Positions 1 through 5,811 of a DNA stretch of 7,352 nt are shown here, in pieces (the first letter of the stretch is position 1; every line of letters begins with the position of its first letter). A program made the translations under genes and the position numbers. Under the pieces are notes generated by a model, which was not told the origin of the DNA, did no database searches, and was given only the letters and a program-made list of their open reading frames with translations. This stretch comes from JBHIBR01 sp046759145 [NCBI: Nitrospinota bacterium] (GTDB lineage Bacteria > UBA8248). The stretch lies in the NCBI GenBank assembly GCA_046759145.1, contig JBHIBR010000085.1, forward strand, positions 1 to 7,352, written 5' to 3'.

Positions 1-136
1 TCGAATCCGGGCCCCGGTCCACAAAATCCCCGATGAAGACGATCCGGTCCTCGGCCCGGAAGGACACCTTCGGGATCAGCGCCTCCAGCATGTCCAGCCG
101 TCCGTGGATGTCGCCTACGGCGTAGAGCTTCGACAT
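1..136 (-). CDS. Metallophosphoesterase (PPP-type, bis-nucleosyl-tetraphosphatase-like), N-terminal part only
   Basis: Only the first 45 codons are present; the gene continues past the left edge. The translation opens MSKLYAVGDIHGRLDML and later has GDFVDRGPDS. These are the first two metal-binding blocks of the calcineurin-like phosphoesterase superfamily (GDxHG, then GDxVDRG), with D9, H11 and D37 as expected metal ligands. Spacing and wording fit the PPP-like group that includes bacterial serine/threonine phosphatases and ApaH-type diadenosine tetraphosphatases; the fragment cannot separate these. The ATG at 134-136 is chosen because the first motif begins only eight residues in, as is normal for the family. 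A GAGGT lies just upstream at 140-144, with a short spacing of three bases. The gene has its own promoter at 183-211, so it need not be cotranscribed with the protease gene before it. The fold call is firm; the substrate is unknown. Confidence 0.9.
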   Translation of the reverse strand, partial: MSKLYAVGDIHGRLDMLEALIPKVSFRAEDRIVFIGDFVDRGPDS

Positions 137-182
137 GGGACCTCAAGAGGGGCCGCGCCCGGGCCGATCCCCCACGGGGTCC

Positions 183-211
183 ATTAACGGGGATGCGGGG
201 GAAAGGGTCAA
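183..211 (-). promoter_or_regulatory. Sigma70-type promoter for the metallophosphoesterase gene
   Basis: Read on the minus strand, TTGACC (206-211) is followed after exactly 17 bases by GTTAAT (183-188). The -35 matches consensus at five of six positions and the -10 at four of six, though the usually conserved A at position 2 of the -10 is absent. The predicted start falls near 175, giving a leader of about 40 bases before the ATG. The site lies in the 97-base gap (137-233) after the protease stop codon. I see no clear intrinsic terminator in that gap. Confidence 0.6.
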
Positions 212-233
212 GGGGAAGGCGGGGCGCACCAGC

Positions 234-698
234 TCAAAAAGCTAGAGTCCAAAACCCCTCTTTGCCGTTGTAGACAAGCTGGAAGTGACGCAGGACGTCC
301 CTCCCGATGAGGGCGGAATATCCAAGAGATCTAATCTGGCTCCCGACCACGGAGTTGAACGGGAGCGTCGGGATGGGCGTGCCGGGAAAAGAAATGACGC
401 AGGAATAGACGGGTTGTCGGGACGGCCCGTTCGCGGTCACTACCGGGGTGACCCTATGGGGCCTGATGCCCAAGCGGTCAAGGACATCCCGCTCCACTGC
501 CGTGATTGAAGCTCCAGTATCCATGAGCGCGACGCCAACATGCGGTTGCGGGATCGGGATGGAAAGCCGCTGAAGCGCGGCGGCCAAGTGGGACGGGACT
601 GCAATCTCGACCTGGAGGACGGGTCCGTAGAGACTCAGTTGTTCCGGGTCTGGGCCACCCGTCTCTGGGTCTCGGAAGAGACGGCTAAATATGGGCAC
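234..698 (-). CDS. Retropepsin-like (clan AA) aspartic protease
   Basis: This is a small, probably cytoplasmic aspartic protease of the single-domain retroviral type, expected to act as a homodimer with one catalytic Asp per subunit. The active-site motif GVALMDTGAS is present, with catalytic D60 counted from the start chosen here. The second family block, ALIGRDVL followed by HFQLVYNG, sits about 70 residues later, as in retropepsin folds. There is no signal peptide or membrane segment. The frame is open back to a TTG at 716. I prefer the GTG at 696-698 (protein opening MPIFSRLFRD, 154 residues), because that is how I remember bacterial relatives beginning; this rests on memory, not alignment. 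Neither start has a Shine-Dalgarno site. The start lies inside the end of the upstream gene (overlap 14 bases, or 32 with the TTG), so translation probably depends on coupling. Local G+C is low for the window. The substrate is unknown. Confidence 0.85.
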   Translation of the reverse strand: MPIFSRLFRDPETGGPDPEQLSLYGPVLQVEIAVPSHLAAALQRLSIPIPQPHVGVALMDTGASITAVERDVLDRLGIRPHRVTPVVTANGPSRQPVYSCVISFPGTPIPTLPFNSVVGSQIRSLGYSALIGRDVLRHFQLVYNGKEGFWTLAF

Positions 699-936
699 GG
701 CCAATGGCCAAGGCAAGAAGGGGAGCTATCTCAGGTTTTTCCTCTTCAACCACCTTCTTGATGAAGAAGGACTCGAGGCCGAAATGCCGAATCCCCTCCT
801 TATAGGCTTCCTCCTCAGTGGGGAAAACGCCCACCAAGTTCCGCCCCTTGATGAGGGCGAACTGCCCCTCGTGACTTTTGAGCAGCTCCGCCTTTTTCTC
901 CTCGAAGAGCGCCAGCTCTTCCTTGAAAAGGTCCAC
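685..936 (-). CDS. Small DUF5678-like protein, partner gene of the retropepsin
   Basis: This is a small acidic protein of 83 residues from the start chosen here. The first 20 or so residues are a charged amphipathic helix rich in Glu, Leu and Lys. A compact block follows with GQFALIKG, VGVFPTEEEAY and GLESFFIKKV, resembling the DUF5678-type beta-hairpin-plus-helix proteins often annotated as hypothetical; that family match is tentative. The last 20 residues (EEEKPEIAPLLALAIGR and on) look like an added tail and overlap the protease start. The longest reading starts at GTG 942, but the strong Shine-Dalgarno GGAGG (943-947) abuts that codon. It stands six bases from the in-frame GTG at 934-936, which is therefore the likelier start. 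The gene has its own promoter (981-1009) and leads the protease gene, so the two probably form one unit. The function is unknown; a substrate, regulator or inhibitor of the protease are all open possibilities. Confidence 0.75.
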   Translation of the reverse strand: MDLFKEELALFEEKKAELLKSHEGQFALIKGRNLVGVFPTEEEAYKEGIRHFGLESFFIKKVVEEEKPEIAPLLALAIGRAHI

Positions 937-942
937 GGCCAC

Positions 943-947
943 CCTCC
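943..947 (-). promoter_or_regulatory. Ribosome binding site that decides the start of the small DUF5678-like gene
   Basis: The minus strand reads AAAGGAGG immediately before GTG 942, leaving no spacer to that codon. The second in-frame GTG at 936 is six bases downstream, an ideal distance. The site therefore argues for the shorter, 83-residue protein. Confidence 0.65.
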
Positions 948-980
948 TTTCGGATTCGGATCCTCACCCCTACTTTTTTC

Positions 981-1009
981 AGTATCAGGCCTCTACCCTG
1001 CGGTTTCAA
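981..1009 (-). promoter_or_regulatory. Sigma70-type promoter for the DUF5678-like/retropepsin pair
   Basis: On the minus strand, TTGAAA (1004-1009) is followed after 17 bases by GATACT (981-986). These match consensus at five and four of six positions. Transcription would begin near 974, about 38 bases before the GTG at 936. The promoter fills the 83-base gap after the SRPBCC gene, making the pair a separate transcription unit from polA. A weak inverted repeat (CTACC with GGTAG) overlaps it but has no U-run on the minus strand, so I do not call a terminator. Confidence 0.6.
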
Positions 1010-1025
1010 GCGCGGTAGGCGCCCC

Positions 1026-1442
1026 TCACCCCTCCAGCAACCTCTTCAGGTTCGCCACCTCCCGCAGGTTCTCCTCCGTCCCCTTGCGGTGGAGGGTTTG
1101 GTCCTCGTAGGCGTCGGTCTCGACGGTGTGGAGGAGGTGGGTGATCTCTCCCTCTTGCTCGAAGCGGTAGGTGATGACCTGCGCCGGCTTTTCCTCCCTC
1201 CCTACAAAGTTGTGCCAGACGATCTTTCGATAAGGCTCCCAGACCACGATCTCGGAGTCGCACTCGCGGCCGTCCACAAAGACCTGGTGAAACCGGGTGC
1301 CGGCCGCGTTGCGCCGCCCCGAGGTGACCTTCACCTCGCGGCAGAAGTCGGCGAACTGGGGGTGGGTCTCCACGTTCCCGATGAAATGGAAGACCTTCTC
1401 GACCGGCGCCCTGATCTTCTGGAGCACCACGACGGGGGGCAT
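1026..1442 (-). CDS. SRPBCC / polyketide-cyclase-like ligand-binding protein
   Basis: This is a complete 138-residue protein with the pattern of the SRPBCC (START/Bet v1-like) superfamily. An N-terminal strand and helix, VVVLQKIRAPVEKVFHFI, begin the fold. The GNVETHPQF segment is typical of polyketide_cyc2-type proteins. Alternating strands follow, including GTRFHQVFV, EIVVWEPYRKIVWHN and VITYRFEQEGEITHLLHTVE. A long C-terminal helix holds ENLREVANLKRLLEG. Such proteins bind hydrophobic ligands in a cavity; some are enzymes and many have no known activity. There is no signal peptide. The ATG at 1440-1442 has a good Shine-Dalgarno GGGAGG at 1449-1454, six bases away. The gene begins 18 bases after the polA stop, so it is probably expressed from the polA promoter, though nothing suggests a role in replication. 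The superfamily call is solid; ligand and function are unknown. Confidence 0.85.
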   Translation of the reverse strand: MPPVVVLQKIRAPVEKVFHFIGNVETHPQFADFCREVKVTSGRRNAAGTRFHQVFVDGRECDSEIVVWEPYRKIVWHNFVGREEKPAQVITYRFEQEGEITHLLHTVETDAYEDQTLHRKGTEENLREVANLKRLLEG

Positions 1443-1448
1443 GAATCG

Positions 1449-1454
1449 CCTCCC
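1449..1454 (-). promoter_or_regulatory. Ribosome binding site of the SRPBCC gene
   Basis: GGGAGG on the minus strand lies six bases before the ATG at 1442. It sits inside the 18-base polA-SRPBCC spacer, so the second gene has its own initiation site and need not rely on coupling. Confidence 0.7.
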
Positions 1455-1460
1455 TTACCT

Positions 1461-4175
1461 TCAGTGCAAATCCCCCCAGCTCCTCCCCACGCTCACCTCG
1501 ACCGAGAGGGGGACCTTGAGGCAGCAGGCCCTTTCCATCTCCTCCCGGACGAGGTCCGCGGCCTTCTTCTCCGCGCCTTTGTCCACCTCGAAGACGAGCT
1601 CGTCGTGCACCTGGATGAGCAGGTCGGCAGGAAGCGAGCTCTCGTGGATTTTCCGGTCAATCCGGAGCATGGCGAGCTTCATGATGTCGGCCGCGCTCCC
1701 CTGGATGACGGTGTTCACGGCGGTGCGCTCGGCGGCCGAGCGGGCGTTGGCGTTCTTGCTCTTGAGGTCGGGCAGGAAGCGGCGGCGGCCCAGGAGGGTG
1801 CGCACAAGGCCCTCCTCCCGCGCCCGGGCCAGAGTCCCCTCGATGAAGGCCGCCACCTTGGGGTAGCGGGCGAAGTAGGCCTCGATGAAAGCTCTCGCCT
1901 CCTCCATGGGGATGTTCATCCCGAAGGAGAGGCCGAAGGCGCTCAGCCCGTAGAGCACCCCGAAGTTGACCGCCTTGGCCATCCGCCGCATCTCCTCGGT
2001 AACGGCATCGGGCTCTGCGCCGAACACCTCCGAGGCGGTGCGGCGGTGGATGTCCTCCCCCTCCCGGAAGGCACGTACGAGGCTCGGGTCCTCGGTGAAG
2101 TGGGCGAGCACCCGGAGCTCCACCTGGCTGTAATCTGCCGAGAGGAAGAGGCGGCCGGGCGCGGGGACGAAGGCGCGGCGGATCTGCCGGCCCAGCTCGG
2201 TGCGGATGGGGATGTTCTGGAGGTTGGGCTCGGAGCTCGAGAGCCGCCCCGTGGCCGCCACCGTCTGGTTGAAGCTGGCGTGGATGCGGCCCGTGCGCGG
2301 GTTCACGAGACCCGGGAGCGTGTCCACATAGGTGGATTTGAGCTTCGCGAGCTGCCGGTAGGCCAGGATCTCGGCGGGGAGGGGGTGCTGGGCCGCGAGC
2401 TTCTCGAGCACGTCCATGCCGGTGGAGGGCCCCGTCTTGGTGCGGCTGATGACGGGGAGCTTGAGCTTCTTGAAGAGGATCTCGCGGAGCTGCACGGGGG
2501 AGTTCACGTTGAAGGGCTCCCCCGCAAGCTCGTGGATGCGGGCGGTCATCCCCTCCATCCGCCCCTCCAGGTCGGCGCTCATCCTCCGCAGCAGCTCCCC
2601 GTTCAGGCCCACCCCCTTCCGCTCCATCCCGGCGAGGAGCGGGATGAGGGGCACCTCCACCTCATCGAAGAGCCCGTTGAGGCCAGCATCCTCCAGCTCC
2701 TTCCCCAGCAGGTCCGCGAGGCGGAGGGTGAGGTCCGCATCCTCGCAGGAGTAATCGCAAGCGACCTCCAGGGGGACCTCGCTGAAGGGTTTTTGCTTCG
2801 CCCCCGTCCCCGCCACCTCCTGGTAGCTGACCGGCTTGACCCCCAGGTACTCCCCGGCCAGGGCGTCCAGGCTGTGGCTCCTCCGCCCAGGGTCCACCAG
2901 ATAGGAGGCCACCATGGTGTCGAAGGTCACCCCCCGGAGCCGGACCCCGCAGCTGGCCAGGACCACCAGGTCGTACTTGATGTTCTGCCCCACCTTGGCG
3001 AGCTGGGGAGATTCCAGGAGGGGACGGAGGCCCCCCAGCACCTCCCCCGCCGGGAGCTGGCCCTTTGTGCCGAGGCCCACGTGCCCTATGGGCACATAGC
3101 GCGCCCGCCCGGGCCGGGCGGAGAAGCTTAGGCCCACGACCTCAGCGCGGCTGGGGTCAAAATGGGTGGTCTCCACATCCACGGCGAAGCGGCCGGCCCG
3201 CTCGAGCTCGGAGAGGAGTTTTGCGAAGGCCCGCCGGTCGGTGACGGAGACGTAGTCCCTCCCCTCCGCCCTCACCTCCAACCGGCCCGGAGCCGCCCCG
3301 GGCGCGGCCTCCCCTCCCGCCACGACGTGGACCTGGTCCAGGAGGCGAGAAAACTCAAGCTCCTGGAAGAGCGCCTCCAGGGCCGCCCCGTCCGCCCGCT
3401 CCCAGCGGTAGCGCTCGGGGGTGAACTCTACGGGCGCGTCGGTGATGAGAGTGCACAGCTCCCGGGAGAGGCGGGCGAGGTCCGCGTGCTGGAGGAGAGC
3501 CTCCCGTTGCCTGGGGCGGGAGATTTCGGACGCATGGGCGAGGAGGTTCTCCAGAGAGCCATACTGCTGGATGAGTTGGGAGGCGGATTTCTCCCCGATG
3601 CCGGGCACGCCCGGGATATTGTCGGTCGAGTCCCCCATGAGGGCCTGCACCTCCACCACCTTTCCCGGCGGGACGCCGAACTTCTTCTCCACCTCCCCGG
3701 CATCAATCACGAGGTCCTTCATGGGGTCCCACATGAGGACCCCTTCCGCCACGAGCTGCATCAGGTCCTTGTCGCCCGCCACCAGGATCACCTCAAAACC
3801 CCTCTGCCGGGCTTTGCGGGCGAGGGTGCCCATGAGGTCGTCCGCCTCGTAGCCCGGCTCCGAGAGGCGGGGGATCTGCATCGCGTCCACCAGGCGGTGG
3901 ATGTAGGGGAGCTGCTCGGCCAGGTCCTCGGGCGTGGCGGCGCGGTTGGCCTTGTACTCGGGGTAGCGCTGGTGGCGGAGGGTGGGCTCCCTTCGGTCGA
4001 AGGCGATGGCGAGGAAGCGGGGGGTCTTCTCCCGGAGCACCTTGAGGAGCATGTTGGCGAAGCCGAAAACCGCCGCCGTCGAGAGCCCCTTGGAGGTGGA
4101 GAGGGGCTGGCGGATGGCGTAGTAGGCTCGGAAGATGTAGGAAGAGCCGTCGATCAAGAACAGGCGCTCGGCCAT
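1461..4175 (-). CDS. polA: DNA polymerase I with 5'-3' and 3'-5' exonuclease domains
   Basis: This is a complete, 904-residue family A polymerase that removes RNA primers and fills gaps in lagging-strand synthesis and repair. Residues 1 to about 290 are the 5' nuclease. They hold LIDGSSYIFRAYYAI (D9), AFDRREPT (D60), a YEADD acid cluster (E110, D112, D113), GDKDLMQLV and GDSTDNIPGVPGIGEKSA. Residues about 325-490 are the proofreading exonuclease, with VDVETT (D333, E335), NIKYDL (D402) and YSCED (Y475, D479). All DEDY residues are present, unlike Taq. Residues about 500-904 are the polymerase: motif A SADYSQVELR (D681), O-helix RMAKAVNFGVLYG (R730, K734, F738, Y742) and motif C QVHDELVFEV (H857, D858). 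The Phe at 738 is the ddNTP-discriminating type. The ATG gives the canonical N-terminus, though no strong Shine-Dalgarno precedes it. A promoter lies at 4218-4246, and the SRPBCC gene follows after 18 bases. Confidence 0.98.
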   Translation of the reverse strand: MAERLFLIDGSSYIFRAYYAIRQPLSTSKGLSTAAVFGFANMLLKVLREKTPRFLAIAFDRREPTLRHQRYPEYKANRAATPEDLAEQLPYIHRLVDAMQIPRLSEPGYEADDLMGTLARKARQRGFEVILVAGDKDLMQLVAEGVLMWDPMKDLVIDAGEVEKKFGVPPGKVVEVQALMGDSTDNIPGVPGIGEKSASQLIQQYGSLENLLAHASEISRPRQREALLQHADLARLSRELCTLITDAPVEFTPERYRWERADGAALEALFQELEFSRLLDQVHVVAGGEAAPGAAPGRLEVRAEGRDYVSVTDRRAFAKLLSELERAGRFAVDVETTHFDPSRAEVVGLSFSARPGRARYVPIGHVGLGTKGQLPAGEVLGGLRPLLESPQLAKVGQNIKYDLVVLASCGVRLRGVTFDTMVASYLVDPGRRSHSLDALAGEYLGVKPVSYQEVAGTGAKQKPFSEVPLEVACDYSCEDADLTLRLADLLGKELEDAGLNGLFDEVEVPLIPLLAGMERKGVGLNGELLRRMSADLEGRMEGMTARIHELAGEPFNVNSPVQLREILFKKLKLPVISRTKTGPSTGMDVLEKLAAQHPLPAEILAYRQLAKLKSTYVDTLPGLVNPRTGRIHASFNQTVAATGRLSSSEPNLQNIPIRTELGRQIRRAFVPAPGRLFLSADYSQVELRVLAHFTEDPSLVRAFREGEDIHRRTASEVFGAEPDAVTEEMRRMAKAVNFGVLYGLSAFGLSFGMNIPMEEARAFIEAYFARYPKVAAFIEGTLARAREEGLVRTLLGRRRFLPDLKSKNANARSAAERTAVNTVIQGSAADIMKLAMLRIDRKIHESSLPADLLIQVHDELVFEVDKGAEKKAADLVREEMERACCLKVPLSVEVSVGRSWGDLH

Positions 4176-4217
4176 GGGGAGGACACCCCGCAGGCAGGGA
4201 AGTGCTGTCGCTCCTGC

Positions 4218-4246
4218 ACTCTATCCGAGACCCCCACACCCGTCAA
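4218..4246 (-). promoter_or_regulatory. Sigma70-type promoter of polA
   Basis: On the minus strand, TTGACG (4241-4246) and TAGAGT (4218-4223) are separated by exactly 17 bases. They match consensus at five and four of six positions, including the important first A and last T of the -10. The predicted start near 4211 gives a leader of about 36 bases. A second TTGACG lies 23 bases further upstream (4264-4269), but it has no matching -10 at a usable distance. Confidence 0.7.
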
Positions 4247-4273
4247 CGCGCCCCGCCAACCCTCGTCAAATCC

Positions 4274-4301
4274 TTGACTCGGTGGAAGGCGGGCTGATAA
4301 C
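4274..4301 (+). promoter_or_regulatory. Sigma70-type promoter of the divergent coiled-coil gene
   Basis: TTGACT (4274-4279) is followed after 16 bases by GATAAC (4296-4301), matching consensus at five and four of six positions. Transcription would begin near 4308, about 46 bases before the GTG at 4354. Its -35 lies back to back with the polA -35, only 27 bases away. The two promoters may therefore share or compete for regulators and are likely to be affected by each other's supercoiling. Confidence 0.6.
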
Positions 4302-4353
4302 ATAAGTCCCATCCTGCCTCCGCCCAGCCCGAGAAGAAGGGGGCCTGCCTTCC

Positions 4354-5628
4354 GTGGTCGGACCGGGCGTCCCCCGCGAAGAGCTCCTCGAGCATCTCGC
4401 TGCGCTCATCCGCGGGCGCGAGCAAACGCGCACCTCCCTTGACCAGGGCATCCGCCATCTGCGCCAACTGGAGATCGAGATGCAAGCGCGCCTCCTCGCC
4501 ATCGACCGGGAGCGGACGGGGCTGGAGGAGCGCTTCCACCAAGACCTGCGCCGACGGGAAGGGCTGGCCCAGGAGGAGACGCGTCTCCAGAGCGAACTGG
4601 ACCGGGCGCGCGAGCAGCTCCAGGCGCTTGCCGACATCGAGGGGGTCCATCAGCGGGGGCTCGAGGAGCTGGCGCACCAGGAGCAGCTCCTCTTGCTGGA
4701 ATATGAGGAGAAGGTGACGCGGGCGAAGGAATGTCTGCCGGAGGCCACGGATGGCCTTTCCGCGGCCGGCGCCCGCAGCTCGGGGGGGCGCTTCGAGGAG
4801 GTCTTCACCGAGCTCCCCGAGCTCGAGGAAGGGCCCTCCCCTCCTCCCTCCGAGGAGGTGGAGCGGGTGGAGTCCGTCCCCGAGCCCGCACCGCCTCCGC
4901 CTCCCGGCCCGGCCTCCATGCAGGGGGAGGTGGAGGCGGTAGAAGCCGAGCCGACCCTTCCGCCCGAGCCCGCACCGCCCGCCGCCCCCTCTCCCCCTCC
5001 TGCTTCCGCGCCCGTGCGCCCTTCTGAGCGGCTTGCCCGCCATTTCCAGGAGGGGGGCGCGATTCGCCTCTACGACGGGGAGGGCGAGCTGTGCCTCGCC
5101 TTCCTGCTAGGTCGGGAGGGCGGGAAGGCGGTGCTCTCGGTGGACAGCTTCCTGGGCTACCTGCGGAGAAGATTCCGGCGAATTTACGGTCTCCACGAGG
5201 AGCGGCTCAAGGGGGAGGGCGCCTCGACCGGCGATGGAGCGACATCCGAGCTTAAGGCCACCAAAGAGTTCCTCGCCCGTCTCGCCGGCGCGCTCGAGAC
5301 GGGTCAGGTCGCTCCGGTCCTGGAGCTGAGCGGGACCCGAGTACAGGGGGAGAGCCCGCCCGGCGTGGCCACTTTCGAATATGAGAAGGCCACCGCGCAG
5401 GTGCTCAACGGCCGGGTGATGGCCCTGCTCTCCCAGCTCTTGCGGAGCGATCCGGAGAGCTTCTTCGCCGAAGGGGGGCCCTACTCCGAGATCGCCGAGT
5501 ACCTGAACGGACACCTCGAATACGTCAAAGGGCTGGATGAGGAAGAGAGAGGAGAGGGCCTCCTCGCCCAGCTCGGGCTAGACGCCGGAATGGCGGAACA
5601 ACCGAAGCGGGAGAGAGGAGGCCATTGA
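4354..5628 (+). CDS. Unrecognised protein: N-terminal coiled coil, Pro/Glu-rich linker, globular C-terminal region
   Basis: I do not recognise this 424-residue protein. Residues about 8-128 are a strongly charged heptad-like helix rich in Glu, Arg, Leu and Gln, predicted to form a coiled coil and probably a dimer. Residues about 155-225 are a low-complexity linker of Pro, Ala and Glu, with the PEPAPP motif twice. Residues about 226-395 look folded. They contain a possible beta-hairpin (AIRLYDGEGELCLAFLLG), a basic patch YLRRRFRRIYGL, and helices around EYEKATAQVLNGRVMALLSQLL and YSEIAEYLNGHLEYVKGL. The tail is charged and probably disordered. There is no signal peptide, membrane segment or catalytic motif. 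The GTG at 4354 is the first usual start after the in-frame TAA at 4303. A weak purine-rich AAGGGGG (4337-4343) lies ten bases before it. Third-position G/C is strong throughout, and the promoter is well placed, supporting a real gene. A scaffold or adaptor role is only a guess. Confidence 0.75.
   Translation: MVGPGVPREELLEHLAALIRGREQTRTSLDQGIRHLRQLEIEMQARLLAIDRERTGLEERFHQDLRRREGLAQEETRLQSELDRAREQLQALADIEGVHQRGLEELAHQEQLLLLEYEEKVTRAKECLPEATDGLSAAGARSSGGRFEEVFTELPELEEGPSPPPSEEVERVESVPEPAPPPPPGPASMQGEVEAVEAEPTLPPEPAPPAAPSPPPASAPVRPSERLARHFQEGGAIRLYDGEGELCLAFLLGREGGKAVLSVDSFLGYLRRRFRRIYGLHEERLKGEGASTGDGATSELKATKEFLARLAGALETGQVAPVLELSGTRVQGESPPGVATFEYEKATAQVLNGRVMALLSQLLRSDPESFFAEGGPYSEIAEYLNGHLEYVKGLDEEERGEGLLAQLGLDAGMAEQPKRERGGH
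4879..4979 (+). repeat. 17-base direct repeat in the proline-rich linker
   Basis: The identical stretch CCCGAGCCCGCACCGCC occurs at 4879-4895 and 4963-4979. The copies are 84 bases apart and in the same frame, each encoding a PEPAPP block. This looks like internal expansion of a low-complexity linker, not a mobile or regulatory repeat. Confidence 0.7.
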
Positions 5629-5687
5629 CCTCATGAGGGGGATGAGGCGCGAGATGGGTCCCCCGCGGCCCCACAAGAACTGGGAGC

Positions 5688-5711
5688 AAAAAAAGCCACG
5701 CCGCGCGTGAC
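5688..5711 (-). terminator. Intrinsic terminator after tRNA-Asp
   Basis: On the minus strand, GTCACGC pairs with GCGTGGC (7 base pairs, one G-T) around a GCG loop, directly followed by seven T residues (5688-5694). It lies 15 bases after the encoded CCA end of the tRNA, the expected place to end a short tRNA transcript. It has no T-run on the plus strand, so it would not stop the convergent gene ending at 5628. Confidence 0.8.
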
Positions 5712-5725
5712 CCTCGAAAATCAAA

Positions 5726-5802
5726 TGGCGGGGCCGACGAGACTTGAACTCGCGACCTCCGGCTTGACAGGCCGGCGTTCTATCCGTCTGAACTACGGCC
5801 CC
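5726..5802 (-). tRNA. tRNA-Asp, anticodon GTC
   Basis: This is a complete 77-base tRNA with the CCA end encoded (5726-5728). The 7-base-pair acceptor stem is GGGGCCG with CGGCCCC, with a G discriminator. The D arm is GTTC/GAAC around a loop containing GG. The anticodon stem is CCGGC/GCCGG with loop CTGTCAA, giving anticodon GTC (plus-strand 5766-5768). The variable segment is AGGTC, and the T arm is GCGAG, loop TTCAAGT, CTCGT, with one G-T pair. The G discriminator and GTC anticodon are the expected aspartyl-tRNA synthetase identity elements. It has its own promoter and terminator, so it appears to be a single-gene unit. Confidence 0.97.
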
Positions 5803-5811
5803 GCAAGCATC

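Noticed and set aside
990-1020. Possible terminator hairpin (CTACC with GGTAG) after the SRPBCC gene
   Set aside because: The stem is short and interrupted, and the following tract on the minus strand is A-rich, not T-rich. The same bases fit a promoter better.
1089-3131. 680-codon open frame on the plus strand, antisense to polA and the SRPBCC gene
   Set aside because: It lies opposite two certain genes. Its translation is a low-complexity mix of His, Leu, Glu, Gly and Val, as expected from the complement of G/C-ending codons, and no domain or ribosome binding site is seen.
3162-4277. 371-codon plus-strand frame antisense to the start of polA
   Set aside because: Same high-G+C shadow effect. 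It covers the conserved 5' nuclease domain and the divergent promoter region and shows no motif of its own.
4243-5043. 266-codon minus-strand frame opposite the coiled-coil gene
   Set aside because: Its translation is Arg/Gly/Leu-rich low complexity. The plus frame has a better promoter, a plausible domain layout and normal third-position G/C, so the plus gene is preferred.
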